Shown piece after piece: positions 53,122-63,056 of a stretch of DNA of 64,000 nucleotides. The notes under the pieces are model-generated. The model was not told the origin of the DNA and did not search any database. It worked only from the letters and a program-made list of their open reading frames with translations. The DNA lies in NCBI RefSeq assembly GCF_009828835.1, contig NZ_WTTB01000001.1, positions 310,001-374,000 of the forward strand, read 5' to 3'. This stretch comes from Erysipelothrix urinaevulpis. Lineage in GTDB: Bacteria; Bacillota_I; Bacilli_A; Erysipelotrichales; Erysipelotrichaceae. Both the position numbers and the translations under genes were made by a program. Positions within the stretch are counted from its first letter, which is position 1. Every line of letters begins with the position of its first letter.

Positions 53122-54336
53122 TTAAGTAGCTTGGTTAAATTCATTTGCCCATTCAAAGGCTTTTTTTGATAACACAACGGCAATGATTTCGTTAATAACG
53201 GCTGCAGCAGCAATCGTACCTTGAATTAACAATGCTGCGTTCGGATCTTTTATCATAAGTGTACTTGCAGCAATCCCTGTAAAGACTAGCGAAACACCAG
53301 AGTGCGGTAAAAGGGTTAGACCAAGATATTTTTGTACTGTATGAGGAAGCTTGGTATATTTCGCTCCAGCATAAGCACCGATATATTTTCCCAACGCTCT
53401 TGAGAGAATATAAATTAACGTAAATAATCCAGCACCAAAGATTAATTCATAATTGAGCGGTGCACCTAAATTCATAATAACTAGTAAGAGCCCTAAACCA
53501 ATCACTGGATTTAGATTATGCATGATAATTTCTTGTTTTTGTTGTGGAATGAGATTGGAAAACCCGGACGAGAAAGCCATGCCTAGTAGCATAAAATTAA
53601 TTAAATCTTGTTTAAATACATAAGAGTTGATAATGATAGAAAAGCCAGCAATGAGTATAATCCCAAACAAAACCAATATTTCATTTGAATACGATGTTTT
53701 ATTCATGAGATATCCAACACAAAGTCCGCTGACTAATCCAATGATTAAAGGAACGGCAATCATTGCGATGACATTTAATACAATAGAACCGATTCCTTGA
53801 CTTGCATCGGATGCAATGAGTGAATTTGTTGTCAAGAAGATGACAATCGCAACAATATCATCCAATGCAGCCATTGGAATGAGGGTATCAGTTAAAGGTC
53901 CCTTTGTTTTAAACTCTTTCACGATGGACAACGCTGGTGCAGGCGCGGTCGCTAAAGCAATCGCTCCAAATAAAGGTGCTATGTAAGTTGGTTGTTTTAA
54001 AATAAATAATGCAATGTAAAATATAAAGGTAACAAATACAAACGTGAAGAGTGATTGGAAAAGTGTTGTTATCACGACCTTAGATCCTGTCTTCTTTAAT
54101 TTATCAATGACAAGTTCCGAACCTATAATCAATCCAACAATTGTTTCAAAGACAGCAAGTAAAACATGATACCAATTCGAAGTGATAAGGTTATCACTCA
54201 GTATATTTAAACCAAAAGGTCCAATGACCATGCCGGTAATGAGCCAACCTAAAATTTCTGGTAAGCCAAGACGACTGACTATTTTTCCAGCGATAAAAGC
54301 TAAACAAATTGAAAAAAACAAGCGAATTATTAACAT
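53122..54336 (-). CDS. Cation:proton antiporter, CPA2/Kef-type
   Basis: 404 residues, about 12 helices. Family features: LAFIAGKIVSRLGLPEILGWLITG at the N-terminus, AIALATAPAPALSIVKEF, and IPMAALDDIVAIVIF, which supplies the Asp pair region of CPA antiporters. No C-terminal TrkA-N domain. It exchanges Na+ or K+ for H+. It is one base overlapped (TAATG) with the upstream TetR gene, so regulated with it. Confidence 0.87.
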   Translation of the reverse strand: MLIIRLFFSICLAFIAGKIVSRLGLPEILGWLITGMVIGPFGLNILSDNLITSNWYHVLLAVFETIVGLIIGSELVIDKLKKTGSKVVITTLFQSLFTFVFVTFIFYIALFILKQPTYIAPLFGAIALATAPAPALSIVKEFKTKGPLTDTLIPMAALDDIVAIVIFLTTNSLIASDASQGIGSIVLNVIAMIAVPLIIGLVSGLCVGYLMNKTSYSNEILVLFGIILIAGFSIIINSYVFKQDLINFMLLGMAFSSGFSNLIPQQKQEIIMHNLNPVIGLGLLLVIMNLGAPLNYELIFGAGLFTLIYILSRALGKYIGAYAGAKYTKLPHTVQKYLGLTLLPHSGVSLVFTGIAASTLMIKDPNAALLIQGTIAAAAVINEIIAVVLSKKAFEWANEFNQAT

Positions 54337-54941
54337 TATATACCTCTTTCTATTGTGCCATAAAGTAAAGTATCAATTAAGATATCAAATAAGTCTAAAT
54401 ATTCTGTCAATGATTCTTTATTGGTGAACATAAAGTTATGGTTAAATGTATCAAGTACAAGTAAGTAATAATTAATTACTTGATTTTTACTTAAACCTTC
54501 TCTTAATGGCGCATGACGAACAATTTCCTTTAAAATGTTTTCATTTAGTTCTTTAATATTATGATGTAATTGATTGATTTCCACTCTAAGGTGTTCTGGT
54601 GGAGTAATGATGGATTTGAAGAACACACTTGAATAAACAGGGTAATGGATCGAAAAATTTTTACGTGTATCAAGATAGTTCTTTAAATCTGACTCAAAAC
54701 CATTGCCTAATACAACATTTTCTTTTAAATTAAGATAAAACAACGAATAAACATAGTTTACAGTTTCAAGATACAAGGCGTCCTTGCTCTGGAAATGATG
54801 ATAAAATTGTCCCTTAGAGATTTTATTATCTTCACAAAACTGGTTGAGTGATAAAGAATCATAACTTTCATCTGCTAATACTTGACATGCAGAGTCAATA
54901 ATCATCTCTTTGCTGCGTTTTCCTTTAATTGTTTTTGCCAT
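54336..54941 (-). CDS. TetR-family regulator
   Basis: 201 residues. The N-terminal HTH has SLNQFCEDNKISKGQFYHHFQSKD spanning about 34-57 (described in part); the ligand-binding C-terminal domain is variable. ATG 54939-54941 is preferred because GGAGG lies at the right distance. It precedes the antiporter in one operon and most likely represses it. Confidence 0.87.
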   Translation of the reverse strand: MAKTIKGKRSKEMIIDSACQVLADESYDSLSLNQFCEDNKISKGQFYHHFQSKDALYLETVNYVYSLFYLNLKENVVLGNGFESDLKNYLDTRKNFSIHYPVYSSVFFKSIITPPEHLRVEINQLHHNIKELNENILKEIVRHAPLREGLSKNQVINYYLLVLDTFNHNFMFTNKESLTEYLDLFDILIDTLLYGTIERGI

Positions 54942-54951
54942 ATAAACCTCC

Positions 54952-54973
54952 AAACAGACCAAGTGGTTTGTTT
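54952..54973. promoter_or_regulatory. Likely TetR operator
   Basis: AAACAGACC AAGT GGTTTGTTT is an inverted repeat with one mismatch, just upstream of the TetR start codon and its ribosome binding site. Confidence 0.65.
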
Positions 54974-55089
54974 ATGATAACACAGAAAAATTCTAAACAC
55001 AAGGATTCATAACATTAAACGAAGGATTTGTGAATCAAGTTTAATTTAATCACATAAATATGTTATTATAATCAAGAATTGGAGGAAAT

Positions 55090-55545
55090 ATGAAAAAATT
55101 AGTCAGTGTTTTAATTGTCTTGTTGTTGATAACAGCTTGTTCAACAACCAAGAAACCCGAAGAAGAAGTGAAAGTTCCTGAAGAAAGTGAAACAATCGCA
55201 ACAACTGAGGATGAAAAAGAAAACGAAGTAGAAGAACCAAAAGAAGAAGAAAAAGAAGAACCAAAAAAAGAAGAAACTGAAAAACTAACAGAAACCCCAA
55301 AGGTTATGAGTCGTGATGAATTTATTGTTTCGACATTTTCTAAATATGGTTATAATGCCGATTTAGGAAACTTCAGAATTAATAACCAAGGTCCCAAAAA
55401 AGTTGTTGCAATCTACAAACAACCTGTTTCAAAGGGACGACCAATTATAAATAAAATGGTCTTCCTTGCTGATGATTCTAACGGTAATCATGAACTGCTC
55501 TTTGTCATGGTTAACAATCAAGTTAAATTTGGCAATGATCAATAA
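55090..55545 (+). CDS. Small lipoprotein with Glu/Lys-rich linker
   Basis: 151 residues. A lipoprotein signal peptide ends in the lipobox LLITAC (Cys about 17). A long low-complexity Glu/Lys/Pro stretch (about 23-72) acts as a spacer from the membrane, and a small C-terminal domain follows (MSRDEFIVSTFSKYGYNADL, VVAIYKQPVSKGRP). I do not recognise the domain. TTGGAGG precedes the start. Confidence 0.78.
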   Translation: MKKLVSVLIVLLLITACSTTKKPEEEVKVPEESETIATTEDEKENEVEEPKEEEKEEPKKEETEKLTETPKVMSRDEFIVSTFSKYGYNADLGNFRINNQGPKKVVAIYKQPVSKGRPIINKMVFLADDSNGNHELLFVMVNNQVKFGNDQ

Positions 55546-56679
<1,134 letters not shown>

Positions 56680-56750
56680 AAATTAAGTTTATCAGGTGTT
56701 ATAAGTGTTGAAAGTTGTGATAACAAATGTTAGAAAGTAGGATAATCACT

Positions 56751-57326
56751 ATGGAAGGTAGACCAGATTTGAAAATTGGATTAAATGCAGAAGAGTTTAG
56801 AAAGTATTACTATTTAAAAAAAGAATTGGTTAGTTTTTGCAAAGACAATGGTCTTTCTACTTCTGGGGGTAAGTTGGAAATAACTGATAGGATATATAAT
56901 TATTTAGACTCAGGAATCAAACGAAATCATCAATCTCATTTAAAAACAAAAACTTTTGTTCCCGATAATTTAGATTTAACAACTAAAATCGAGGATAATA
57001 TCAAATGTTCTGAATTTCATCGAGCATTTTTCAAAAAACATTTAGGAGAAACGTTCTCATTTAATGTTGTCTTTCAAAAATGGCTTAAAGAGAATTCAGG
57101 CAGGACTTATGCAGAGGCATGTGAAGCATATAAAAGAATTAAAGAAGAAAAGAAAGTAACAAAGACAAAAATTGATCGACAGTTTGAATATAATACTTAT
57201 ATAAGAGATTTTTTTGAGAATAACAAAGGTAAAACTCTACAAGAGGCAATACAATGTTGGAAATATAAGAAGGGTCTTTCGGGTCATAATAAATATGAAA
57301 AGGATGATTTAATAGTACTAGAGTGA
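56751..57326 (+). CDS. SAP-domain protein (DUF6434-like)
   Basis: 191 residues. An N-terminal SAP-like motif (LKKELVSFCKDNGLSTSGGK, about 18-37) is a putative nucleic-acid-binding helix pair. A C-terminal repeat-like part follows (FNVVFQKWLKENSGRTYAEA and YIRDFFENNKGKTLQEAIQC), resembling DUF6434 proteins. Function unknown. ATG 56751 has AGGA at normal spacing. Confidence 0.7.
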   Translation: MEGRPDLKIGLNAEEFRKYYYLKKELVSFCKDNGLSTSGGKLEITDRIYNYLDSGIKRNHQSHLKTKTFVPDNLDLTTKIEDNIKCSEFHRAFFKKHLGETFSFNVVFQKWLKENSGRTYAEACEAYKRIKEEKKVTKTKIDRQFEYNTYIRDFFENNKGKTLQEAIQCWKYKKGLSGHNKYEKDDLIVLE

Positions 57327-57377
57327 AATGAGTACGTATTTTATTATCTATAAATAAATGTTAACAAATATTTTTTG

Positions 57378-57403
57378 AAACCAAACTAAATTTGGTTTTT
57401 TTT
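57378..57403 (+). terminator. Terminator after the SAP-domain gene
   Basis: AAACCAAA / TTTGGTTT with a 5-base loop and a T-run. Confidence 0.85.
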
Positions 57404-57508
57404 ATATTGACCAAACGATTACTCATTGCTTGAGTGATCTTTAAACAGCTTTGGTTCAAACCTATGGAATGGGTGATATGTTTACTTCATTTATGGGACA
57501 CTTCATGC

Positions 57509-57537
57509 TTGACACCTAAGCTTCCTTTTATTATAGT
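57509..57537 (+). promoter_or_regulatory. Consensus promoter of galK
   Basis: TTGACA (57509-57514), 17 bp, TATAGT (57532-57537), 46 bp before the galK start. No cre site or obvious operator overlaps it. Confidence 0.75.
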
Positions 57538-57583
57538 AAAAGAAAGGTAAAAATTTAGTAAAATAGATAGGTGGAAATGAAAA

Positions 57584-58747
57584 ATGATAAAAAACGAACT
57601 AGAGAAAAAATTTGAGACAGTGTTTCAAAAAAAAGCTGAAGCGACATATTTTGCACCAGGAAGAATAAATTTAATCGGTGAACATATTGATTACCATGGT
57701 GGGAAAGTATTACCTGCCGCGATAAGTATTGGAACTTACGGTGTTGTCAAGAAAAGAGAGGATAACCTTATTCAATTTTATTCTGCAAACTTCGAGGGTG
57801 AAGGAATATATCAATTTACATTACCAGTTGGTGAGTATGATAAAAAAGATAGTTGGACAAATTATACAAAAGGAATCATAAAAATTTTAGATGATGCAGG
57901 GTATAGTTTAAGTCATGGATTTGATTTATTAGTCTACGGAAACATTCCCTATGGATCAGGTTTATCCAGCAGCGCATCGCTGGAAGTGCTCATGGCATGG
58001 ATATTAAAAGAATTGTATAACTTTGATTATAGTCGTGTAGATACAGCTATTTATACCAAACAATCAGAAAATGACTATGTTGGAGTTAATTGTGGAATCA
58101 TGGATCAATTTGCCGTTGCAATGGGGAAAGTAAACCAAGCGATGTTGTTAGATACTAATGATCTCAGTTACGAATATGTCCCCATTGAATTAACAGATAG
58201 TAGTATTTTAATTATGAATTCAAATAGAAAACGCGGCCTTGAAGACTCGTTATATAACCAAAGAAGAACTGAATCAGAACAAGCCTTCGAACTTATTAAT
58301 TCAACGCTAAAAAAAGAGTATTTAAGTGATTTTACACTTGATGAACTTTATGAAAATAAAGAAATGATTTCAGATGAATTACTTTATCGAAGAGCCCATC
58401 ATGTTGTTAGTGAAAACGTAAGAACAATGGAGGCAGTGCAAGCACTTAAAAACAACGATCTTATTGAATTTGGGAACTTACTAAATCAAAGCCATGCTTC
58501 ATTAAAAAACGATTACGAAGTCAGCAGTTTAGAACTTGATCTTTTAGTCGAAACAGTTCAAAATCTAGAAGGTGTTTACGGTGCACGAATGACAGGAGCA
58601 GGTTTTGGTGGATGTGCAATTGCTCTTGTAGAGAATAGTCAACTTGAAAAAGTAAGTGAAATTGTTAAAAGGGTATATAAAGAAAATACCGAATATGAAG
58701 CAGACACATATGTTGCAGAAATATATAATGGGGTACAAAAAATATAA
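57584..58747 (+). CDS. galK: Galactokinase
   Basis: 387 residues, GHMP kinase. The galactokinase signature GRINLIGEHIDYHGGKVLPAA, the phosphate loop IPYGSGLSSSASLE and the C-terminal MTGAGFGGCAIALV are intact. It phosphorylates alpha-galactose with ATP. galT and galE are not beside it; a convergent galM follows. GGTGGA lies 9 bp upstream. Confidence 0.94.
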   Translation: MIKNELEKKFETVFQKKAEATYFAPGRINLIGEHIDYHGGKVLPAAISIGTYGVVKKREDNLIQFYSANFEGEGIYQFTLPVGEYDKKDSWTNYTKGIIKILDDAGYSLSHGFDLLVYGNIPYGSGLSSSASLEVLMAWILKELYNFDYSRVDTAIYTKQSENDYVGVNCGIMDQFAVAMGKVNQAMLLDTNDLSYEYVPIELTDSSILIMNSNRKRGLEDSLYNQRRTESEQAFELINSTLKKEYLSDFTLDELYENKEMISDELLYRRAHHVVSENVRTMEAVQALKNNDLIEFGNLLNQSHASLKNDYEVSSLELDLLVETVQNLEGVYGARMTGAGFGGCAIALVENSQLEKVSEIVKRVYKENTEYEADTYVAEIYNGVQKI

Positions 58748-58784
58748 AATAAAAGCAGCTTATCTCAAGCTGCTTTTATTTTAT
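58744..58784. terminator. Perfect bidirectional terminator between galK and galM
   Basis: ATAAAATAAAAGCAGCTT, ATCTC loop, exact reverse complement. It contains the galK stop and reaches the convergent galM stop. Confidence 0.92.
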
Positions 58785-59703
58785 ATTTAATTGTTTGTCG
58801 ATACGGGTTATCTAATGTATGAATTTGATTGTAGCCAAGATTGATACCATTGGGTAAACCTTGAGGCTCAATCGCAATCATTTCATGATTTTTTGCCAAA
58901 CCATATTGCTTAAATTCATAAGACTTTTCAAAGAAATTTGCGAAGTAGATTACAGCGAAGTTTTCAGTGGATGAAATTTCTAAAGAGATATCCTTCATTG
59001 GACTAACTAAAGTAATCGGGTAATCATTAATCTTATAGGGATGGTCAATATGGCGAGTGATCTTAAACTGCGGGTGATCTTTGGATAAATGATCACAGAT
59101 TTGACGTGTTTGATTAAAATCAAACACAGACTCAGTCGCAAATGAGTTCTCATTTGTGGGAACATTACTCGAATCTAAGGTCGATACAAAATGACTGTTA
59201 ATGGTCAAATGGTGATCAGCAATTGTTTTTGATTGACCTAAATTAAAGTAAGTGTGTTGAGTCATATTGATTAATGTAGGTTCATGTGGAATGGCTTGAA
59301 TGTCAATGGTAAGTGTATCATTCGATAGTTTGTAGTCAACCGAATAATTAACATCTTCATGGACAAGTGTTGCTTGTAGCCATCCATCCTTCATTTTAGT
59401 AATTTTGAAAGTTTGAAATGACACGCCACTGCTTCCACCATGCAAATGATTTGAACCTTGATTTTTATCTAATTTAATGACATCTCCATTATATTGATAC
59501 CTTGCATCCTTAACACGACCCGCATGGGGACCAACCAAGGCATTTAGATAATAACCATTGTTTTGATAATCATCAAGCGAGACAAATTGTCTTGTTAAAT
59601 CTATCCATTGTCCACTAACAAGTCGTTTTAGACTATAAATTGTACAACCATAATCTAAGAGTTCAAGTTCCAAAACATCATTCTTAATTTTATATACATT
59701 CAC
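58765..59703 (-). CDS. galM: Aldose 1-epimerase
   Basis: 312 residues. Catalytic and binding residues are in SNHLHGGSSG (His about 93), MTQHTYFNLG (general acid His) and MIAIEPQGLPNGIN (general base Glu). It interconverts alpha and beta anomers and so feeds galactokinase with alpha-galactose. GAGGTGAAA precedes the start on the minus strand. It is convergent with galK. Confidence 0.9.
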   Translation of the reverse strand: MNVYKIKNDVLELELLDYGCTIYSLKRLVSGQWIDLTRQFVSLDDYQNNGYYLNALVGPHAGRVKDARYQYNGDVIKLDKNQGSNHLHGGSSGVSFQTFKITKMKDGWLQATLVHEDVNYSVDYKLSNDTLTIDIQAIPHEPTLINMTQHTYFNLGQSKTIADHHLTINSHFVSTLDSSNVPTNENSFATESVFDFNQTRQICDHLSKDHPQFKITRHIDHPYKINDYPITLVSPMKDISLEISSTENFAVIYFANFFEKSYEFKQYGLAKNHEMIAIEPQGLPNGINLGYNQIHTLDNPYRQTIKYKIKAA

Positions 59704-59824
59704 TATGGTTTCACCTCTTGTTTATTTTATCATAAATAAGAAAGGATAATTAAGACAAACTAGAAATTATAATGGCATCATTTAGAATGATTGGGAAAAG
59801 CGATGAATGTCATTATGGTTTTGC

Positions 59825-59852
59825 TTTACAAACATCTTAAGCATGCTATAAT
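59825..59852 (+). promoter_or_regulatory. Promoter of glgP
   Basis: TTTACA (59825-59830), 16 bp, TATAAT (59847-59852). Confidence 0.65.
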
Positions 59853-59858
59853 GAAAAT

Positions 59859-59872
59859 GGAAAACGTTTTCT
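59859..59872. promoter_or_regulatory. MalR/LacI-type operator at glgP
   Basis: GGAAAACGTTTTCT contains the perfect palindrome GAAAACGTTTTC at the transcription start region. The same core recurs before malQ (63032-63043). Confidence 0.75.
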
Positions 59873-59883
59873 AAGGAGGAAAT

Positions 59884-62124
59884 ATGGAAAAGAAAATATT
59901 AGATTATCTAACACTAGATTTAGATACATGTACTACGGATGAATTATATAATGAAGTGCTTTCGATGACAAAAGAAATGTCAAAAATTAAAAAAGAAGTG
60001 ACCGGAGAACGCACAGTTTATTACATGTCAGCTGAATTTTTAATTGGAAAGTTACTCAGTAATAATTTAATGAATTTAGGAATTTATGACGAGCTAGAAT
60101 CTATTCTTGTTAAACATGGCCGCTCAATAACGGAATTAGAAGATTATGAACCTGAACCATCATTGGGGAATGGTGGACTTGGACGTTTAGCAGCTTGTTT
60201 CTTAGATTCAATTGCGACTCTTGGAATTAAAGGTGAAGGACTTGGTTTGCTATATCACTTCGGTTTATTTAAACAAGTCTTTCAAAATAATCAACAAACC
60301 GAGCATAAAGATGCCTGGTTGGATCGACCATCTTGGGCAATGCCAACAGATTTTAAAACAACATTTAAAATTGGTGATGTTGATGTCGTAAGTCGAATGT
60401 ATAAAATTGATGTACTTGGCTATAATGAGTATAAAATACCGTTGAATTTGTTTGATCTAGAGTCTGTTGATGAAAAGCTTGTGAGTGACGGCATTCGTTT
60501 CGATCAAGAAAAATTAGAGAGTAACCTCACCCTTTTCCTTTATCCTGATGATTCAAATGAAAAAGGACTTCGATTACGGTTTGCGCAACAATTTTTCATG
60601 GTTAAAAGTGGATTAGCGTGGATTTTAGAAAATCACAAAAACCACTTGGAAGATCTTGATAAACATGCAGTGATTCAGATTAATGACACCCATCCAGCAA
60701 TGGCCATTGTTCTTTTATACCAAGCGTTATTGAAGCATGGGATAACGAACGATAAAGCATTAAAAATTGTTGAAAATACATTTGCTTACACCAATCATAC
60801 AATTTTAGCAGAAGCGCTTGAAAAATGGCCTATTCATTATTTTGAAAGTGTTGATCATTCTCTTGTTCCTCTCCTTCATGAACTTAATGAAAAAGCAAAA
60901 TCAAGAAGCAATGATTCTAAAACATTAATTATCGATGAACAAGGTCTTGTCCACATGGCTGCCTTATCGATTCATTTCAGTCATAGTACTAATGGTGTTG
61001 CTGCATTACATACGGATATCTTAAAGAACACTGAATTAAAACATTTTTATGACTTGTATCCTGATAAATTTAATAACAAGACGAATGGTATTACGTTTAG
61101 ACGCTGGTTGCAATTTTCAAATCCAGAATTAACTAAATACATTGAATCTCTCATAGGATCAGAATTTAAGGAAAACGCAATGGAATTAGAGAAACTAAGT
61201 CAGTTTGCAGAAGATAACACTGTACAAAAAGAAATAGAAAATATTAAATATATGAATAAAAAACGACTTGCGGAGTTTTTAAAGCGTGAACAATCAATCG
61301 AAATTAACGTTGATTCTGTCTTTGATATTCAAATCAAACGACTCCACGAGTATAAACGTCAACAGATGAATTTACTTTATGCGATTGATATGGTCGAAGA
61401 AATTCGTTCAGGTAAGATTCCATCGAGACCTCTAACAATGTTTTTTGGATCAAAAGCTGCTCCTGCATATACACTAGCAAAAGATATTATTCATGCTTTG
61501 TTAGTTTTATCGAAAATCATTGATAATGATCCAATTGTTTCACCTCATTTAAAAATTGTATTTGTTGAAAATTATAATGTAACCAAAGCTGAGTATTTGA
61601 TCCCAGCCTGTGATATTTCGGAACAAATATCTTTAGCAAGTAAAGAAGCAAGTGGAACTGGTAATATGAAATTTATGCTTAATGGTGCATTAACGTTAGG
61701 AACTTTGGATGGAGCAAACGTTGAAATATCAGAACTTGTTGGTTCTGAAAATATTTATATTTTTGGTGAGTCTAGTGAAACTGTTATTGCTCATTATGAA
61801 CATGAAGATTATGTCTCAAAAGTTTACTATGAAGATAATGTGAGAATTAAAAGAGCTTGTGACTTTTTAGTAACTGAAGAAATGTTGGCTCTTGGAAATC
61901 AAACTAATTTAGATCGTCTCTATCAAGAATTGTTGAATAAAGACTGGTTTATGACTTTATTAGATCTAGAAGACTATATCAACACAAAGAATCGAATGTT
62001 AGAAGATTATGAAGATCGAGAAGCTTGGAATACCAAGGTTATTCATAATATTGCGAAAGCAGGATTCTTTTCAAGTGACCGTACTATTGCCCAGTATAAT
62101 GAAGAAATTTGGAATATCAAGTAA
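59884..62124 (+). CDS. glgP: Glycogen/maltodextrin phosphorylase
   Basis: 746 residues, GT35 family. ERTVYYMSAEFLIGKLL and EPSLGNGGLGRLAACFLDS open the catalytic core; the PLP lysine lies in EASGTGNMKFMLNGA (about residue 595). It releases glucose-1-phosphate from alpha-1,4-glucans. Shorter than animal enzymes and typical of bacterial types. The shared operator with malQ suggests a maltodextrin role rather than glycogen storage only. CTAAGGAGG is well placed. Confidence 0.94.
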   Translation: MEKKILDYLTLDLDTCTTDELYNEVLSMTKEMSKIKKEVTGERTVYYMSAEFLIGKLLSNNLMNLGIYDELESILVKHGRSITELEDYEPEPSLGNGGLGRLAACFLDSIATLGIKGEGLGLLYHFGLFKQVFQNNQQTEHKDAWLDRPSWAMPTDFKTTFKIGDVDVVSRMYKIDVLGYNEYKIPLNLFDLESVDEKLVSDGIRFDQEKLESNLTLFLYPDDSNEKGLRLRFAQQFFMVKSGLAWILENHKNHLEDLDKHAVIQINDTHPAMAIVLLYQALLKHGITNDKALKIVENTFAYTNHTILAEALEKWPIHYFESVDHSLVPLLHELNEKAKSRSNDSKTLIIDEQGLVHMAALSIHFSHSTNGVAALHTDILKNTELKHFYDLYPDKFNNKTNGITFRRWLQFSNPELTKYIESLIGSEFKENAMELEKLSQFAEDNTVQKEIENIKYMNKKRLAEFLKREQSIEINVDSVFDIQIKRLHEYKRQQMNLLYAIDMVEEIRSGKIPSRPLTMFFGSKAAPAYTLAKDIIHALLVLSKIIDNDPIVSPHLKIVFVENYNVTKAEYLIPACDISEQISLASKEASGTGNMKFMLNGALTLGTLDGANVEISELVGSENIYIFGESSETVIAHYEHEDYVSKVYYEDNVRIKRACDFLVTEEMLALGNQTNLDRLYQELLNKDWFMTLLDLEDYINTKNRMLEDYEDREAWNTKVIHNIAKAGFFSSDRTIAQYNEEIWNIK

Positions 62125-62148
62125 AAAAAGACCTACAGGTCTTTTTTT
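62123..62148. terminator. Bidirectional terminator between glgP and the creatininase gene
   Basis: AAAAAAAGACC / GGTCTTTTTTT with a TACA loop, spanning both stop regions. Confidence 0.88.
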
Positions 62149-62936
62149 GTTAATTGTTCGTAAGAATTAATAATTCTTTTTGATAATGTTTCAATTTGAA
62201 TTTCAAAATGTTGTCTTCCTAAATCAGCGTTTGATTCTTTGACAGGTATTTCTGTACCAACTCCCAAATCTTCGATAAGCATCTTGTCGTTTTTTGATAA
62301 ATCCACCAGATCAGGACAAAGGTGCATCATATATGATGTTTCATAACCTCCCGCATGATCACCATATTTTAGAGGATGTCCGTCTTCTAATGCCTCAAAT
62401 TCCATGAATGCTAGAACAGGTTCAAGACCATTGTCGTGTTTGAATTGATATGCTATTTGTTTCATCATATCATCTTGAACAGGTGGATTATGACCTGATA
62501 TTAAAACGACCATTTTAATGCCGCGATCTAATAAGTTCTTAACAATGCTTCCAATATAACCAACAAGCACAGATGTTTCTACATGATAATAATTTCCTGG
62601 CAACATAAAACCGGCAACAGCATCCATACCAATGCCAATTCCATGTCCAGCATCCCAGTGAGCATCAGCAGCACCATAAATTGGTGGCATAACAATCCCG
62701 CCCGTTATTTTTGCACATGATTGACACAGAGCTTCAGCTTTAATCGTGTCCACGCCTAAGGGATTATGACGACCATGCCACTCAACAGTCCCTAATGGAA
62801 TGTAAGCAATTGAAGCTTGATCCAAACGAGTTAACAGTTGTCCTGGTCGTAATTTGTTGACATCAGGGTCATTAGACGTTAATGATTCCAAGGGTACATG
62901 TTTGTGAACGGTATCGCAATTATATTTTTTTTCCAT
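62133..62936 (-). CDS. Creatininase-family amidohydrolase
   Basis: 267 residues. Family residues are in PLGTVEWHGRHNPLGVDTIK (Glu, His, Asp metal ligands), ISGHNPPVQDDMM and GDHAGGYETSYMM. The family includes creatinine amidohydrolase, formamide hydrolases and sugar-lactam or mycofactocin-type enzymes, so substrate is open. AGGTGATAG lies before the start. It sits alone between glgP and malQ on the opposite strand, with a cre-like site 30 bp upstream. Confidence 0.83.
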   Translation of the reverse strand: MEKKYNCDTVHKHVPLESLTSNDPDVNKLRPGQLLTRLDQASIAYIPLGTVEWHGRHNPLGVDTIKAEALCQSCAKITGGIVMPPIYGAADAHWDAGHGIGIGMDAVAGFMLPGNYYHVETSVLVGYIGSIVKNLLDRGIKMVVLISGHNPPVQDDMMKQIAYQFKHDNGLEPVLAFMEFEALEDGHPLKYGDHAGGYETSYMMHLCPDLVDLSKNDKMLIEDLGVGTEIPVKESNADLGRQHFEIQIETLSKRIINSYEQLTKKDL

Positions 62937-62965
62937 TTTCTATCACCTAGATTTAGGATAGCACT

Positions 62966-62980
62966 AGAAACCGCTTTCCA
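62966..62980 (-). promoter_or_regulatory. cre/LacI-type site before the creatininase gene
   Basis: Read on the minus strand, TGGAAAGCGGTTTCT fits the 15-base cre consensus with one mismatch and resembles the glgP operator. Confidence 0.5.
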
Positions 62981-62993
62981 CAATCTTTTTTTC

Positions 62994-63021
62994 TTGCATA
63001 ATAACAAAACTAGGCTATAAT
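62994..63021 (+). promoter_or_regulatory. Promoter of malQ
   Basis: TTGCAT (62994-62999), 16 bp, TATAAT (63016-63021). Confidence 0.65.
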
Positions 63022-63029
63022 AGAAAGTA

Positions 63030-63045
63030 TAGAAAACGTTTTCTA
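63030..63045. promoter_or_regulatory. MalR/LacI-type operator at malQ
   Basis: TAGAAAACGTTTTCTA is a perfect 16-bp palindrome just after the promoter; the core GAAAACGTTTTC equals that at glgP. Confidence 0.78.
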
Positions 63046-63056
63046 GGAGGTTTAAG

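Noticed and set aside
56700-56730. lac-operator-like TTGTGATAACAA after the LacI-family gene
   Set aside because: Only 4-bp symmetric arms and no promoter following at proper distance; likely chance.
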